Positions 23,406 to 36,733 of a DNA stretch of 64,000 bases are shown here, one piece after another (position 1 is the stretch's first letter; each line of letters opens with the position of its first letter). Below the pieces are notes generated by a model. That model saw nothing but the letters and a program-made list of their open reading frames with translations, had not been told where the DNA came from and searched no databases. Source of the stretch: Leclercia sp. AS011 (GTDB lineage Bacteria; Pseudomonadota; Gammaproteobacteria; Enterobacterales; Enterobacteriaceae); assembly GCF_037152535.1 (NCBI RefSeq), contig NZ_JBBCMA010000001.1, positions 124,001 through 188,000 on the forward strand, written 5' to 3'. The translations under genes were made by a program, and so were the position numbers.

Positions 23406-24280
23406 TGGCGGAAATCACTCAATTGAAACGCTACGACGCGCCCCGCATTAACTGGGGAAAATGGCTGCTGATTGGCACCGGCGTGCTGGTATCGGCCTTC
23501 ATTCTGGTCGTGCCGATGGTCTACATCTTCGTCCAGGCGTTCAGCAAAGGGATCATGCCCGCGCTGCAAAACCTGGCCGACCCGGACATGCTGCACGCCA
23601 TCTGGCTGACGGTGATGATCGCGCTGATTACCGTGCCGGTGAACCTGGTGTTCGGCATTCTGCTGGCCTGGCTGGTGACGCGCTTTGACTTCCCGGGTCG
23701 CCAGCTGCTGCTGACCCTGCTGGATATTCCGTTTGCCGTGTCCCCGGTGGTGGCCGGTCTGGTCTATCTGCTGTTTTACGGCTCCAACGGTCCGCTGGGC
23801 GGCTGGCTGGATGAACATAACTTACAGATCATGTTCGCCTGGCCGGGCATGGTGCTGGTCACGGTCTTTGTGACCTGTCCCTTTGTGGTGCGCGAGCTGG
23901 TGCCGGTGATGCTCAGCCAGGGCAGCCATGAAGACGAAGCGGCGGTGCTGCTGGGTGCTTCCGGCTGGCAGATGTTTCGTCGCGTGACCCTGCCTAACAT
24001 TCGCTGGGCGCTGCTGTATGGCGTGGTGCTGACCAACGCCCGTGCGATTGGTGAGTTTGGTGCGGTGTCGGTGGTTTCCGGATCGATCCGCGGCGAAACC
24101 CTGTCGCTGCCGTTACAAATTGAATTGCTGGAGCAGGACTATAACACCGTCGGTTCCTTTACCGCCGCAGCCCTGCTGACGCTGATGGCTATTTTGACCC
24201 TGTTTTTAAAGAGTATGGTGCAGTGGCGTTTAGAGAATCAGGCCAAACGCCAGCATCAGGAGGGAAATCATGAGCATTGA
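23405..24280 (+). CDS. cysW: Sulfate/thiosulfate ABC transporter permease CysW
   Basis: This 291-residue second permease subunit has six helices and an EAA loop at [22 protein letters not shown] (about 178-199). The C-terminal tail is charged ([10 protein letters not shown]) and overlaps the cysA start by 11 bases. Reading frame and length match E. coli CysW. It forms the membrane channel with CysU. Confidence 0.97.
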   Translation: MAEITQLKRYDAPRINWGKWLLIGTGVLVSAFILVVPMVYIFVQAFSKGIMPALQNLADPDMLHAIWLTVMIALITVPVNLVFGILLAWLVTRFDFPGRQLLLTLLDIPFAVSPVVAGLVYLLFYGSNGPLGGWLDEHNLQIMFAWPGMVLVTVFVTCPFVVRELVPVMLSQGSHEDEAAVLLGASGWQMFRRVTLPNIRWALLYGVVLTNARAIGEFGAVSVVSGSIRGETLSLPLQIELLEQDYNTVGSFTAAALLTLMAILTLFLKSMVQWRLENQAKRQHQEGNHEH

Positions 24281-25364
24281 GATTGCCAATATTAAGAAGT
24301 CCTTTGGTCGCACCCAGGTGCTGAACGATATCTCGCTGGATATCCCTTCCGGACAAATGGTGGCGCTGCTGGGACCCTCTGGCTCCGGTAAAACCACGCT
24401 GCTGCGTATTATCGCCGGTCTGGAGCATCAGACCAGTGGGCATATCCGCTTCCACGGCACCGACGTCAGCCGCCTGCACGCGCGCGACCGTAAGGTGGGC
24501 TTCGTGTTCCAGCATTACGCCCTGTTCCGCCACATGACGGTGTTTGACAACATCGCCTTCGGCCTGACGGTGCTGCCGCGTCGTGAACGTCCAAACGCCG
24601 CCACTATCAAAGCGAAAGTGACCAAACTGCTGGAGATGGTGCAGCTTGCTCATCTGGCGGACCGTTTCCCGGCCCAGCTGTCCGGCGGGCAGAAACAGCG
24701 CGTGGCGCTGGCCCGTGCTCTGGCAGTTGAGCCGCAGATCCTGCTGCTGGATGAACCCTTCGGTGCGCTGGACGCCCAGGTACGTAAAGAGCTGCGTCGC
24801 TGGCTGCGTCAGCTGCACGAAGAGCTGAAATTCACCAGCGTCTTTGTTACCCACGATCAGGAAGAGGCGATGGAAGTGGCCGACCGGGTGGTGGTAATGA
24901 GCCAGGGGAATATCGAACAGGTGGATGAGCCAGAGCAGCTCTGGCGCGAACCGGCCACCCGTTTTGTGCTGGAGTTTATGGGCGAAGTGAACCGCCTGCA
25001 CGGCACCGTTCGCGGCGGGCAGTTCCACGTCGGCGCTCATCGCTGGCCGCTGGGGTACACCCCTGGCTATCAGGGGCCGGTGGATCTTTTCCTGCGCCCG
25101 TGGGAAGTGGACGTCAGTCGTCGCACCAGCCTCGACTCGCCGCTGCCGGTCCAGGTACTCGAAGCCAGTCCGAAAGGTCACTACACCCAGCTGGTGGTGC
25201 AGCCGTTGGGCTGGTATGACGAACCGCTGACGGTAGTAATGCGCGACGACGCGCCGCCATACCGCGGCGAACGTCTGTTTGTCGGCCTCCAACATGCACG
25301 CATTTATCACGATAAGGATCGCATCGTAACGCGGGGAGATCTTGCTCTGGCAGAATCTGCCTGA
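24270..25364 (+). CDS. cysA: Sulfate/thiosulfate import ATP-binding protein CysA
   Basis: This is a 364-residue ABC ATPase. Walker A is [12 protein letters not shown] (about 35-46), the Q-loop FVFQHYALF, the signature [15 protein letters not shown] (about 134) and Walker [15 protein letters not shown], followed by the switch His in [13 protein letters not shown]. The C-terminal part (about 240-364) is a TOBE-like regulatory domain. It is the last gene of cysPUWA; a BIME separates it from cysM. Confidence 0.97.
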   Translation: MSIEIANIKKSFGRTQVLNDISLDIPSGQMVALLGPSGSGKTTLLRIIAGLEHQTSGHIRFHGTDVSRLHARDRKVGFVFQHYALFRHMTVFDNIAFGLTVLPRRERPNAATIKAKVTKLLEMVQLAHLADRFPAQLSGGQKQRVALARALAVEPQILLLDEPFGALDAQVRKELRRWLRQLHEELKFTSVFVTHDQEEAMEVADRVVVMSQGNIEQVDEPEQLWREPATRFVLEFMGEVNRLHGTVRGGQFHVGAHRWPLGYTPGYQGPVDLFLRPWEVDVSRRTSLDSPLPVQVLEASPKGHYTQLVVQPLGWYDEPLTVVMRDDAPPYRGERLFVGLQHARIYHDKDRIVTRGDLALAESA

Positions 25365-25384
25365 TAGGTTATTGACCATGTTTA

Positions 25385-25466
25385 TCGCCCGGTGGCGCTA
25401 CGCTTACCGGGCCTACAAAAGCACGGACGTAGGCCGGGTAAGCAAAGCGCCACCCGGCTTTTTTAT
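25385..25466. repeat. BIME (two inverted REP units) between cysA and cysM
   Basis: GCCCGGTGGCGCTACGCTTACCGGGCCTAC is followed after a short spacer by the inverted unit GTAGGCCGGGTAAGCAAAGCGCCACCCGGC and a T-run. The second unit plus TTTTTT resembles a terminator that could end cysPUWA while allowing some readthrough to cysM. Confidence 0.8.
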
Positions 25467-25478
25467 TGAGTAAATATC

Positions 25479-26390
25479 GTGAACACACTCGAACAAACCA
25501 TCGGCAACACCCCTCTGATCAAACTGCAGCGCATGGGGCCGGACAACGGCAGCGAAATCTGGATCAAACTGGAAGGCAATAACCCGGCGGGGTCGGTCAA
25601 AGATCGCGCGGCGCTGTCGATGATTGTCCAGGCGGAAAAGCGCGGCGAAATCAAACCAGGCGATGTGCTGATCGAAGCGACCAGCGGGAACACCGGCATT
25701 GCGCTGGCGATGATTGCCGCCCTCAAAGGCTATCGCATGAAGCTGCTGATGCCGGATAACATGAGCCAGGAGCGCCGTGCCGCGATGCTGGCCTATGGTG
25801 CCGAGCTTATTCTGGTCAGCAAAGAGCAGGGGATGGAGGGGGCCCGGGATCTGGCCCTCGAGATGGCGAACCGCGGCGAAGGCCGACTGCTGGATCAGTT
25901 CAACAATCCCGACAACCCGTACGCACATTACACCACCACCGGCCCGGAAATCTGGCAGCAGACCGCAGGTCGCATCACCCATTTCGTCTCCAGTATGGGC
26001 ACCACCGGCACCATTACCGGCGTCTCCCGTTTTCTGCGCGAGCAGGAAAAGGCGGTCACTATTGTCGGCCTGCAGCCTGAAGAGGGCAGCAGCATTCCGG
26101 GTATTCGTCGCTGGCCTGCGGAGTACATGCCGGGGATCTTTAATGCCTCGCTGGTGGACCAGGTGCTGGATATTCATCAGCGCGAGGCGGAAAATACCAT
26201 GCGTGAACTGGCCGTGCGTGAAGGGGTCTTCTGCGGCGTCAGTTCTGGCGGCGCGGTAGCCGGCGCTCTGCGGGTTGCCGCGGCAACGCCGGGGGCGGTG
26301 GTAGTGGCGATCATCTGCGATCGCGGGGATCGCTACCTCTCTACCGGCGTGTTTGGTGAGGAGAGCTATGCGCAGGGCGCAGGGATCTAA
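25479..26390 (+). CDS. cysM: Cysteine synthase B (O-acetylserine sulfhydrylase B)
   Basis: This 303-residue PLP enzyme makes cysteine, or S-sulfocysteine when thiosulfate is the substrate, from O-acetylserine. The PLP Lys is in [13 protein letters not shown] (about residue 41), the phosphate loop in [10 protein letters not shown], and [12 protein letters not shown] is conserved. It is CysM rather than CysK by length and by the [13 protein letters not shown] segment. The start is GTG at 25479, as in E. coli. pdxK begins only 5 bases downstream. Confidence 0.97.
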   Translation: MNTLEQTIGNTPLIKLQRMGPDNGSEIWIKLEGNNPAGSVKDRAALSMIVQAEKRGEIKPGDVLIEATSGNTGIALAMIAALKGYRMKLLMPDNMSQERRAAMLAYGAELILVSKEQGMEGARDLALEMANRGEGRLLDQFNNPDNPYAHYTTTGPEIWQQTAGRITHFVSSMGTTGTITGVSRFLREQEKAVTIVGLQPEEGSSIPGIRRWPAEYMPGIFNASLVDQVLDIHQREAENTMRELAVREGVFCGVSSGGAVAGALRVAAATPGAVVVAIICDRGDRYLSTGVFGEESYAQGAGI

Positions 26391-26395
26391 AGGCT

Positions 26396-27232
26396 ATGGA
26401 AATGATTTTATTCCGGGACAAAACCCGGGCGCAGCAGACCGATATTGTGGCGGTTCAGTCCCAGGTGGTGTACGGCAGCGTCGGTAACAGCATTGCGGTA
26501 CCCAACATTCGTCAGCATCACCTTAACGTGACGGCGATCCCGACGGTGCTGTTCAGCAATACCCCACACTACGACACCTTTTACGGCGGGGTGATCCCCG
26601 ACGAGTGGTTCAGCGGCTACCTGAAAGCGCTGGGCGAGCGCGACGTGCTGCGTGAACTGAAGGCGGTCACCACCGGCTACATGGGCAGCGCCAGCCAGAT
26701 TGCCCTGCTGGCGGAGTGGCTGCGCGCGGTCAAGGCGCAGCATCCCGATGTACTGATCCTGGTGGACCCGGTGATTGGTGACACCGACAGCGGAACCTAC
26801 GTCAAACCGGAGATCCCGCAAGCTTACCGCCAGCACCTGCTGCCGCTGGCCCAGGGGATCACCCCGAACGTCTACGAGCTGGAAGTGCTGAGCGGCAAGC
26901 CGTGCCGGGACAATGCCAGCGCCATCGCTGCCGCCCGAGGGCTGCTGTCCGATACCCTGCAGTGGGTGGCGATCACCAGCGCGCCGGTTGCCGGTGATAC
27001 CGACAGCATCCACGTGGTGCTGGTCTCCCACGACAACGTGACGGTCAGCGCCCATCCGCGCATCCAGGCCGATCTGAAAGGCACCGGGGATCTGTTCTGT
27101 TCCGAGCTGATAAGCGCCCTGGTACAGGGGGAGAGTGTGGCGGCTGCAATAAGCCGGGCAGGGGACAGGGTGACGCTGGTGATGCAGTACACCCAGGAGA
27201 AAGGTTACGACGAGCTGGTTCTGCCAGCCTGA
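26396..27232 (+). CDS. pdxK: Pyridoxal/pyridoxine/hydroxymethylpyrimidine kinase PdxK
   Basis: This is a 278-residue ribokinase-fold kinase that phosphorylates B6 vitamers with ATP in the salvage pathway. The substrate region [17 protein letters not shown] (about 20-36) and the catalytic [15 protein letters not shown] (about 226-240) are intact. It starts at 26396, 5 bases from the cysM stop; an ATG two codons later is an alternative. It is convergent with crr. The close coupling to cysM is notable because both PLP supply and a PLP enzyme would then be coexpressed. Confidence 0.95.
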   Translation: MEMILFRDKTRAQQTDIVAVQSQVVYGSVGNSIAVPNIRQHHLNVTAIPTVLFSNTPHYDTFYGGVIPDEWFSGYLKALGERDVLRELKAVTTGYMGSASQIALLAEWLRAVKAQHPDVLILVDPVIGDTDSGTYVKPEIPQAYRQHLLPLAQGITPNVYELEVLSGKPCRDNASAIAAARGLLSDTLQWVAITSAPVAGDTDSIHVVLVSHDNVTVSAHPRIQADLKGTGDLFCSELISALVQGESVAAAISRAGDRVTLVMQYTQEKGYDELVLPA

Positions 27233-27237
27233 CAAAT

Positions 27238-27265
27238 AAAAATGGCGCCCGAAGGCGCCATTTTT
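27238..27265. terminator. Bidirectional terminator between pdxK and crr
   Basis: TGGCGCC pairs with GGCGCCA around a CGAA loop, with AAAAA before and TTTTT after. It serves pdxK (plus) and ptsHI-crr (minus). Confidence 0.92.
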
Positions 27266-27280
27266 CTGTGCGGCAAGAAA

Positions 27281-27784
27281 TTACTTCTTGATGCGGATAA
27301 CCGGGGTTTCACCCACGGTAACGCTGCCGGACAGTTTGATCAGTTCTTTGATTTCGTCCATGTTGGAGATAACAACCGGAGTCAGGGTAGACTTGGCTTT
27401 CTCTTCCAGCAGTGGCAGATCGAATTCAATGACCGGGTCGCCAACTTTAACGCGCTGGCCTTCTTCAGCGATACGCTTGAAGCCTTCGCCTTTCAGCTCG
27501 ACGGTGTCGATACCGAAGTGAACGAACAGCTCAATACCGCTATCAGATTCGATAGAAAATGCGTGGTTGGTTTCAAAAATCTTACCGATGGTACCATCAA
27601 CCGGTGCAACCATTTTGTTACCGGTCGGTTTGATAGCAATGCCATCACCAACAATTTTCTCTGCAAACACGACATCCGGCACGTCTTCGATGTTGACGAT
27701 TTCACCAGACAGCGGAGCAACAATCTCAATAGTTCCGGTGTCGCTGTTGCCTTTGTCACCGAACAGTTTACTAAATAACCCCAT
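27281..27784 (-). CDS. crr: PTS glucose-specific enzyme IIA
   Basis: This 167-residue cytosolic protein accepts phosphate from HPr and passes it to IIB-Glc; unphosphorylated it performs inducer exclusion and when phosphorylated it activates adenylate cyclase. The active His is in [14 protein letters not shown] (about residue 88) and a second conserved His in TNHAFSIES. The N-terminus [21 protein letters not shown] differs from E. coli in the membrane-tethering helix and is about two residues shorter. It lies 43 bases after ptsI, with AGGAG upstream. Confidence 0.97.
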   Translation of the reverse strand: MGLFSKLFGDKGNSDTGTIEIVAPLSGEIVNIEDVPDVVFAEKIVGDGIAIKPTGNKMVAPVDGTIGKIFETNHAFSIESDSGIELFVHFGIDTVELKGEGFKRIAEEGQRVKVGDPVIEFDLPLLEEKAKSTLTPVVISNMDEIKELIKLSGSVTVGETPVIRIKK

Positions 27785-27827
27785 TAGCCATCTCTCCTAA
27801 GCAGTAAATTGGGCCGCATCTCGTGGA

Positions 27828-29555
27828 TTAGCAGATTGTTTTTTCTTCAATGAACTTGTTAACCAGCGTCATTAACTCGTCCGTTGTCGGTTGAGCAAGA
27901 GCCTGCTCTGCTAATACCTTCGCATCTTCGAAGTTCGTGTTACGGATAATCTTCTTAATGCGCGGGATGGAAATGGCACTCATTGAGAACTCGTCCAGAC
28001 CCATACCCAGCAACAGAAGTGTAGCACGTTCGTCGCCTGCAAGCTCACCACACATACCAGTCCATTTGCCTTCGGCATGAGAAGCATCAATAACTTGCTT
28101 GATAAGCGTCAGCACGGACGGGGACATTGGCTGGTAAAGATGTGAAATCATATCATTACCACGGTCAACTGCCAGGGTGTACTGGGTTAAATCGTTGGTA
28201 CCAATACTAAAGAAATCGACTTCTTTCGCTAAATGACGAGCAATCGTGGCTGCGGCTGGGGTTTCCACCATAACGCCAACTTCGATAGCTTCGTCGAAGG
28301 CTTTACCTTCGTCGCGCAGTTCCTGTTTGTAGATTTCGATCTCTTTCTTCAGTGCACGCACTTCTTCAACAGAGATGATCATTGGGAACATGATACGCAG
28401 TTTACCGAAAGCGGAAGCACGCAGGATGGCACGGACCTGGTCGCGCAGGATCTCTTTACGATCCATGGCGATACGCACGGCACGCCAGCCCAGGAACGGG
28501 TTCTCTTCTTTCGGGAAGTTCATGTACGGCAGCTCTTTGTCGCCGCCAATGTCCATGGTACGGACGATAACCGCCTGCGAACCGCATGCTTCAGCAACGG
28601 CTTTATAAGCAGCAAACTGCTCTTCTTCGGTTGGCAGGGCGTCACGATCCATGAACAGGAATTCGGTACGGTACAGGCCTACACCTTCTGCGCCGTTGCG
28701 CTCAGCACCGTCAACGTCACGTACGGTACCGATGTTGGCACAAACTTCAACCTGATGGCCGTCCAGCGTGATCGCTGGCAGATCTTTCAGTTTAGCCAGT
28801 TCGGCTTTCTCGGTGGCAACCTGTTCCTGAACGGCACGCAGCTGTTCGATTTGGTCGTTCGTTGGGTTGACGTAAACCAGATTGTTTACGGCATCCAGAA
28901 TCAGATAGTCGTCGTTTTTAACCTGCGCGGTCACGCTACCGGTACCCACGATGGCAGGCAGTTCCAGAGAACGCGCCATGATAGAGGTGTGGGAGGTACG
29001 GCCGCCGGCGTCAGTAATGAAACCCAGCACCTTGTTCAGGTTCAGCTGTGCGGTTTCTGACGGGGTCAGGTCAGCAGCAACCAGGATCACTTCGTCCTGA
29101 ATCGCGCTCAGATCGATGATGGCCAGGCCGAGGATGTTACGCAGCAGGCGCTTACCGATATCACGCACGTCAGCCGCACGCTCTTTCAGGTATTCATCGT
29201 CCAGCTCTTCCAGGGCAGTCGCCTGACCTTCGATAACTTCATGGGCAGCCGCGTCGGCCGTCATGCCTTTATCTTTAATCAGGGCTATGATTTCCTGCTC
29301 CAGCTCCTCATCTTCGAGCAACATGATGTGCCCTTCGAAGATGGCTTCTTTTTCTTCACCGAAAGTTTCGCCAGCTTTAGTTTTAATCGTTTCCAGCTGC
29401 GCAGATGCTTTTGCACGGCCACTCAGAAAACGTTCAACTTCCTGATTTACCTTATCAGCAGAAATTTTTTTCCGGTCGATGACGATCTCGTCTTCTTTCA
29501 GCAGCAGTGCTTTGCCGAAAGCGATACCCGGGGATGCTAAAATGCCTGAAATCAT
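27828..29555 (-). CDS. ptsI: PTS enzyme I (phosphoenolpyruvate-protein phosphotransferase)
   Basis: This 575-residue enzyme autophosphorylates with PEP and phosphorylates HPr. The active His is in [17 protein letters not shown] (His189) and the PEP-binding C-terminal barrel includes the Cys502 region ([10 protein letters not shown]). Length equals E. coli EI. It lies 45 bases after ptsH. Codon use is strongly biased, as expected for a highly expressed gene. Confidence 0.98.
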   Translation of the reverse strand: MISGILASPGIAFGKALLLKEDEIVIDRKKISADKVNQEVERFLSGRAKASAQLETIKTKAGETFGEEKEAIFEGHIMLLEDEELEQEIIALIKDKGMTADAAAHEVIEGQATALEELDDEYLKERAADVRDIGKRLLRNILGLAIIDLSAIQDEVILVAADLTPSETAQLNLNKVLGFITDAGGRTSHTSIMARSLELPAIVGTGSVTAQVKNDDYLILDAVNNLVYVNPTNDQIEQLRAVQEQVATEKAELAKLKDLPAITLDGHQVEVCANIGTVRDVDGAERNGAEGVGLYRTEFLFMDRDALPTEEEQFAAYKAVAEACGSQAVIVRTMDIGGDKELPYMNFPKEENPFLGWRAVRIAMDRKEILRDQVRAILRASAFGKLRIMFPMIISVEEVRALKKEIEIYKQELRDEGKAFDEAIEVGVMVETPAAATIARHLAKEVDFFSIGTNDLTQYTLAVDRGNDMISHLYQPMSPSVLTLIKQVIDASHAEGKWTGMCGELAGDERATLLLLGMGLDEFSMSAISIPRIKKIIRNTNFEDAKVLAEQALAQPTTDELMTLVNKFIEEKTIC

Positions 29556-29600
29556 AACCCTACCTTACTTGTGACTGATTTTTACAAAGAACCCGGATAC

Positions 29601-29858
29601 TTACTCGAGCTCAGCCATCAGTTTTACCAGATGCTCAACTGCTTTCTGCTCGTCTTCGCCTTCTGCGGAGATGGTCACAACAGTGCCCTGAGTCAGGCCC
29701 AGAGTCTGCAGTTTGAACAGGCTTTTTGCGCTCGCGCTTTTGCCGTTGGAAGTCACAGTGATCTCAGAAGTGAAGCCTTTCGCTTCTTTAACAAACTGAG
29801 CAGCAGGGCGGGTGTGCAGACCGTTCGGAGCGGTAATGGTAACTTCTTGCTGGAACAT
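29601..29858 (-). CDS. ptsH: Phosphocarrier protein HPr
   Basis: This 85-residue protein carries the phosphoryl group from enzyme I to the sugar-specific IIA domains. The phosphorylated His15 is in [13 protein letters not shown] and the Ser46 region is [14 protein letters not shown]. The sequence appears nearly identical to E. coli HPr. It is first in ptsH-ptsI-crr, with GGGGAAATA before the ATG. Confidence 0.98.
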
Positions 29859-30237
29859 TGTATTTCCCCAACTTATTGGTTTAGTGTTGTGGAACTAAAG
29901 TCTAGCCTGGCGGCAGGACTTTAGCCTGTATAGTTAGCACCGGCTTAACGGCACGAGGCACAGATGTGTCAAACGTATTCCGGTACTGGCATGTCAGGCT
30001 GCTGACGTCTCGTTCGACATTAAACATTATGCCGCGAAAGCAAGACTTGAACCAAATCATAAAATCGATTCAGCAGCGGGAATTCATGTATCGATTAATT
30101 TCGAGCTTCAAAATAATTGCCAGCTTAAATACCAGAGCTAACAGGGTGAAGCAATGCCAGACGAGATAAAACTTTGAAGCAGGCCACAAAAAAGCACCCG
30201 AATGGGTGCTTTTTTACGCGATATTTACATTCTGGTA
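29859..30237 (-). promoter_or_regulatory. ptsH promoter and leader region
   Basis: This 379-base gap holds no gene. An inverted repeat CTAAAGTC / GACTTTAG (29895-29902 and 29917-29924) lies in the ptsH leader and is also present upstream of E. coli ptsH as I remember it. In E. coli this region has several promoters with CRP and Mlc control. I could not place those sites with confidence. The cysK terminator lies at its left end. Confidence 0.6.
30188..30216 (-). terminator. Terminator downstream of cysK
   Basis: AGCACCC pairs with GGGTGCT around a GAAT/ATTC loop, with A and T runs on both sides. It lies 22 bases past the cysK stop codon. Confidence 0.9.
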
Positions 30238-31209
30238 CTACTGTTGCAGCTCTTTCTCTGTGAAGAGATCGGCAAACAGTGCAGTACTCAAATAACGCTC
30301 ACCCGAGGAGGGAAGAATAACCACGATATTCTTATTGGTAAAGGTTTCATCTTCAAGTAACTGCAGCGCTGCGGCAACGGCAGCACCGGAAGAGATCCCC
30401 GCCAGAATACCCTCTTCTTCCATCAGTCGACGGGCAGTAGAGATGGCTTCATCGTTGGTGATAGCCACCACTTTATCAATCAGTTTCAGATCCAGGTTGC
30501 CCGGAATAAAGCCTGCGCCGATACCCTGAATTTTATGCGGGCCAGGTTTCAGCTCTTCACCGGCCAGCGCCTGAGCAATGACCGGCGAGTCGGTAGGTTC
30601 AACCGCAACGGTAATCAGATCTTTTTTGCCTTTTGTGCCTTTAATATAGCGAGACACGCCGGTCAGCGTACCGCCGGTACCCACGCCGGAAATAAAGACA
30701 TCAACCTGACCGTCGGTATCTTCCCAGATTTCCGGACCGGTAGTCTTCTCGTGGATCTCCGGGTTAGCCGGGTTGCTGAACTGCTGCAGCAGCAGGTATT
30801 TGGCCGGATCGCTGGCCACAATCTCTTCCGCTTTCTGAATCGCGCCCTTCATCCCTTTTGCGCCTTCGGTTAACACCAGGTTCGCACCCAGCGCTTTCAG
30901 CAGCTTGCGGCGTTCGATACTCATGGTTTCAGGCATGGTCAGCGTCAGCTTGTAACCGCGCGCGGCAGCGACGTAGGCCAGAGCAATACCGGTGTTACCG
31001 CTGGTTGGCTCAACCAGCTCAACGCCAGGTTTCAACACGCCACGCTTTTCCGCATCCCAAATCATATTGGCACCGATACGGCATTTTACGCTGAAGCTTG
31101 GGTTACGAGATTCTACCTTCGCCAGAATGCGTCCATTACCGATACGGTTCAGTCGAACCAGGGGCGTGTGACCGATAGTCAGCGAGTTGTCTTCAAAAAT
31201 CTTACTCAT
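30238..31209 (-). CDS. cysK: Cysteine synthase A (O-acetylserine sulfhydrylase A)
   Basis: This 323-residue PLP enzyme makes cysteine from O-acetylserine and sulfide and binds CysE in the synthase complex. The PLP Lys is in [16 protein letters not shown] (Lys42), the phosphate loop is [14 protein letters not shown], and [17 protein letters not shown] is conserved. Length equals E. coli CysK. The upstream gap to cysZ (31210-31363) should hold a CysB-dependent promoter. Confidence 0.98.
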   Translation of the reverse strand: MSKIFEDNSLTIGHTPLVRLNRIGNGRILAKVESRNPSFSVKCRIGANMIWDAEKRGVLKPGVELVEPTSGNTGIALAYVAAARGYKLTLTMPETMSIERRKLLKALGANLVLTEGAKGMKGAIQKAEEIVASDPAKYLLLQQFSNPANPEIHEKTTGPEIWEDTDGQVDVFISGVGTGGTLTGVSRYIKGTKGKKDLITVAVEPTDSPVIAQALAGEELKPGPHKIQGIGAGFIPGNLDLKLIDKVVAITNDEAISTARRLMEEEGILAGISSGAAVAAALQLLEDETFTNKNIVVILPSSGERYLSTALFADLFTEKELQQ

Positions 31210-31331
31210 GGCCTGTCCTTAACTGTTTGAAATTGGGATACCGACCCAGCATACCTGTTGCATAAGTATGGGGAAGTAAGGAATTCGCATATCTATATGC
31301 TGATGAGAAATAATGCTATCCAGTATGGAAT

Positions 31332-31354
31332 AAGGGATGGCATAAGCCATCCCT
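31332..31354. terminator. Hairpin between cysZ and cysK
   Basis: AAGGGATGGC pairs with GCCATCCCTT around ATAA. It follows the cysZ stop codon, but the T-tract on the cysZ transcript is poor (TTATTCC), so it may be a weak terminator. Confidence 0.6.
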
Positions 31355-31363
31355 TTATTTAAC

Positions 31364-32125
31364 TTATTTCCACAAGGCGTGTTTATTACGGTAACAGTCG
31401 ACCCACATCGCCGTCGCACCGCACACCGCCACCGGCATGATGAACAGATTGAGGAGCGGGATCATGGTAAACAGGCTGGTGAGCGCGCCAAATTGCATGT
31501 TGGTCATTTTGCGGGCACGCAGGGCGCTGCGCATCTCTTTGAACGGAACCTTATGGTTATCGAACGGGTAGTCGCAGTACTGGATCGCCAGCATCCAGGC
31601 GCTGAACAGGAACCAGAGCACCGGGGCCACCGTCTGTCCGATACCCGGAATAAAGTAGAGGATCAGCAGCACGATGGCGCGGGGCAGGTACCAGGCGAAC
31701 TTCTGCCATTCGCGCTTCATAATGCGCGGCAGATCTTTCATGATCCCCAGCACGCCGGTGTCCGGCGGCGTGGCCCCCGTCAGTCGCGCTTCCAGTTGTT
31801 CAGCCAGCAGGCCGTTAAACGGCGCGGCTATCCAGTTAGCCAGGGTTGAGAAAAAGTAGCCAAACACCAGCAACACCGAGACGATCGCCACCGGCCACAG
31901 CAGATAGCTCAGCCACTGCAGCCAGTCGGGGACGTAGCTCATGAGCGCCGGGATCCAGGTGTCCAGCCGGGTGAACAGCCACCAGAAGGCACCGCCCATC
32001 AGCAGAATGTTAATCAGCAGCGGGAGGATCACAAAGCGCCGGATGCCCGGCAGCGAGACCAGTTTCCAGCCTTGAGAAAAGTACCAGACGCCGCTGCGGG
32101 GAGGGGAAGATGTTGATGAAACCAT
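31364..32125 (-). CDS. cysZ: Sulfate transporter CysZ
   Basis: This 253-residue inner-membrane protein mediates high-affinity sulfate uptake and is feedback-regulated by sulfite in E. coli. Hydrophobic segments include [21 protein letters not shown] (about 31-51), [21 protein letters not shown] (about 71-91), [29 protein letters not shown] (about 150-178) and the C-terminal [25 protein letters not shown]. It is codirectional with cysK and divergent from zipA. Confidence 0.96.
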   Translation of the reverse strand: MVSSTSSPPRSGVWYFSQGWKLVSLPGIRRFVILPLLINILLMGGAFWWLFTRLDTWIPALMSYVPDWLQWLSYLLWPVAIVSVLLVFGYFFSTLANWIAAPFNGLLAEQLEARLTGATPPDTGVLGIMKDLPRIMKREWQKFAWYLPRAIVLLILYFIPGIGQTVAPVLWFLFSAWMLAIQYCDYPFDNHKVPFKEMRSALRARKMTNMQFGALTSLFTMIPLLNLFIMPVAVCGATAMWVDCYRNKHALWK

Positions 32126-32355
32126 AACCAGGTTGAGCTCCTTTTATCACAACCAGTGAAATTGCCTGCCTATATTAGCCAGTTGCGGCCCGTTGACCAG
32201 TTCGGAAATGTTCGAAAAAACAGCAAAAAGCACGATTTAGTTCATCTTTATGCTGCGAATGCTCCGCATACACTTGCACTTGACGTAATCGGCAAATACT
32301 CTTAGTGAGTAAATGTTTGCCGTGGTGGCAAGGTGTTAGAACAACAGAGAATATA

Positions 32356-35432
<3,077 letters not shown>

Positions 35433-35433
35433 C

Positions 35434-35649
35434 GTGGATAAAGCGCAGCTTATTGAGATAGCCAATACCGAGATGCCGTTCGGAAAGTATAAAGGCCGTC
35501 GGCTGATTGATGTGCCGGAAGAGTATCTGCTGTGGTTTGCCCGGAAGGATGAGTTTCCTGCCGGGCATCTTGGCGAGCTGATGGCGCTCACGTTACTGAT
35601 TAAAACCGAAGGGCTGACCCAGCTGGTTCAGCCCCTGCGTCGTCCTTAA
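35434..35649 (+). CDS. ypeB: DUF3820 small protein YpeB
   Basis: This 71-residue protein begins MDKAQLIEIANTEMPFGKYK and contains GRRLIDVPEEYLLWFARK, the DUF3820 signature (putative quorum-sensing-regulated virulence factor fold in relatives). Its function here is unknown. The start is GTG at 35434, one base after the ligA stop. Its stop overlaps the stop of the convergent yfeH (shared TTAA). Confidence 0.9.
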   Translation: MDKAQLIEIANTEMPFGKYKGRRLIDVPEEYLLWFARKDEFPAGHLGELMALTLLIKTEGLTQLVQPLRRP

Positions 35650-36644
35650 ACCTTCGCCGTGCTGGCCTGTTCCCGGGCCTGCAACTCGTCGGTCTGGCGT
35701 TTGTAGCGACGCGCCATGACCGCGCAAATCATGAGCTGCAGCTGGTGGAAGATCATCAGCGGCAGCACCATCATCCCAATCACCGAGGTCGGAAACAGAA
35801 TATTGGCCATCGGGATCCCGTTCGCCAGGCTCTTTTTCGACCCACAGAAGACGATGGTAATTTCATCGGCTTTGTTGAACCCGAAGCGGCGTGCGGCAAA
35901 AATGTTAATCGCAATCACAATCGCCAGCAGTACCAGGCTCACCACCACGATAAACAGCAGCGACCCGATCCCGACTTTATGCCAGATCCCATTGACCACG
36001 GCTTCGCTGAAGGCGGAATAAACCACCAGCAGAATCGATGACTGATCGGTTTTGGCAATCCACTTCTTATGCTTCGCCACAAAGCCCCCGATCCACGGGC
36101 GGGAAAGATGCCCCAGCACGAACGGCAGCAGCAGTTGCAGCATGATTTTGCCCACCTGCTCCAGACTGCCCTCCGCGCCGTGCATGTCCATCACCAGCCC
36201 AACCAGCAGCGGCGAGAGGAAAATCCCCAGCAGGCTGGAGGCGGACGCCGAACAGACGGCCGCCGCCACGTTGCCACCCGCCATGGAGGTAAAGGCAATC
36301 GCAGACTGCACCGTGGCCGGCAAAATACAGAGGTACAGGAAGCCGGTATAGAGAGTCGGATCGACGTTAACCGGTGCCCACCAGGCAAACAGCACGCCCA
36401 GCGCCGGGAAGACAACGAAGGTGCTACACATTACCCACAGATGCAGTCGCCAGTGGCTACCGCCTGAGATAATCGCTTCCCGGGAGAGTTTTGCCCCGTG
36501 CATAAAGAACAGCAGCGCGATGGCGGCAGTGGTGAGACCTTCAAAAAAGGGCACAAAGCCACCCTGGGCAGGGAAGAAGGAGGCGAGCAGGACAACCACG
36601 ATAAGGGTGATAGTGAACGGATCGAGAATGCGGAAAAGTTTCAT
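35646..36644 (-). CDS. yfeH: Bile acid:sodium symporter-family transporter YfeH
   Basis: This 332-residue inner-membrane protein of the SBF-like family has about ten helices. Family motifs are FMHGAKLSREAIISGGSHWRLH (about 49-70), ILPATVQSAIAFTSMAGGN (about 108-126) and CGSKKSLANGIPMANILFP (about 268-286). The substrate is unknown. ATG at 36642-36644 has AGGAG five bases upstream; a GTG two codons earlier is less likely. It is divergent from yfeR, its probable regulator (in Salmonella YfeR controls yfeH in response to osmolarity). Confidence 0.94.
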   Translation of the reverse strand: MKLFRILDPFTITLIVVVLLASFFPAQGGFVPFFEGLTTAAIALLFFMHGAKLSREAIISGGSHWRLHLWVMCSTFVVFPALGVLFAWWAPVNVDPTLYTGFLYLCILPATVQSAIAFTSMAGGNVAAAVCSASASSLLGIFLSPLLVGLVMDMHGAEGSLEQVGKIMLQLLLPFVLGHLSRPWIGGFVAKHKKWIAKTDQSSILLVVYSAFSEAVVNGIWHKVGIGSLLFIVVVSLVLLAIVIAINIFAARRFGFNKADEITIVFCGSKKSLANGIPMANILFPTSVIGMMVLPLMIFHQLQLMICAVMARRYKRQTDELQAREQASTAKV

Positions 36645-36693
36645 AAACACTCCTGAAAACAGATAGCGCTATTGTGCTTTCTTCCTTTTGAGA

Positions 36694-36710
36694 AATAAAA
36701 TTGATTTATT
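36694..36710. promoter_or_regulatory. Inverted repeat in yfeH-yfeR divergent region
   Basis: AATAAAATTGATTTATT has perfect 6-bp arms (AATAAA / TTTATT) around five bases. It lies between a LysR-type gene and its divergent neighbour, where such regulators usually bind. No experimental site is known to me. Confidence 0.35.
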
Positions 36711-36733
36711 GCATTAATTCATGAGCAAAACAG

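Noticed and set aside
24189..25379. 396-codon open frame antisense to cysA
   Set aside because: It is a shadow of cysA; its sequence is low-complexity and unlike any known protein.
29966..30169. 67-codon frame in the ptsH leader
   Set aside because: There is no ribosome site and no conservation expected; the region is a known regulatory leader in E. coli.
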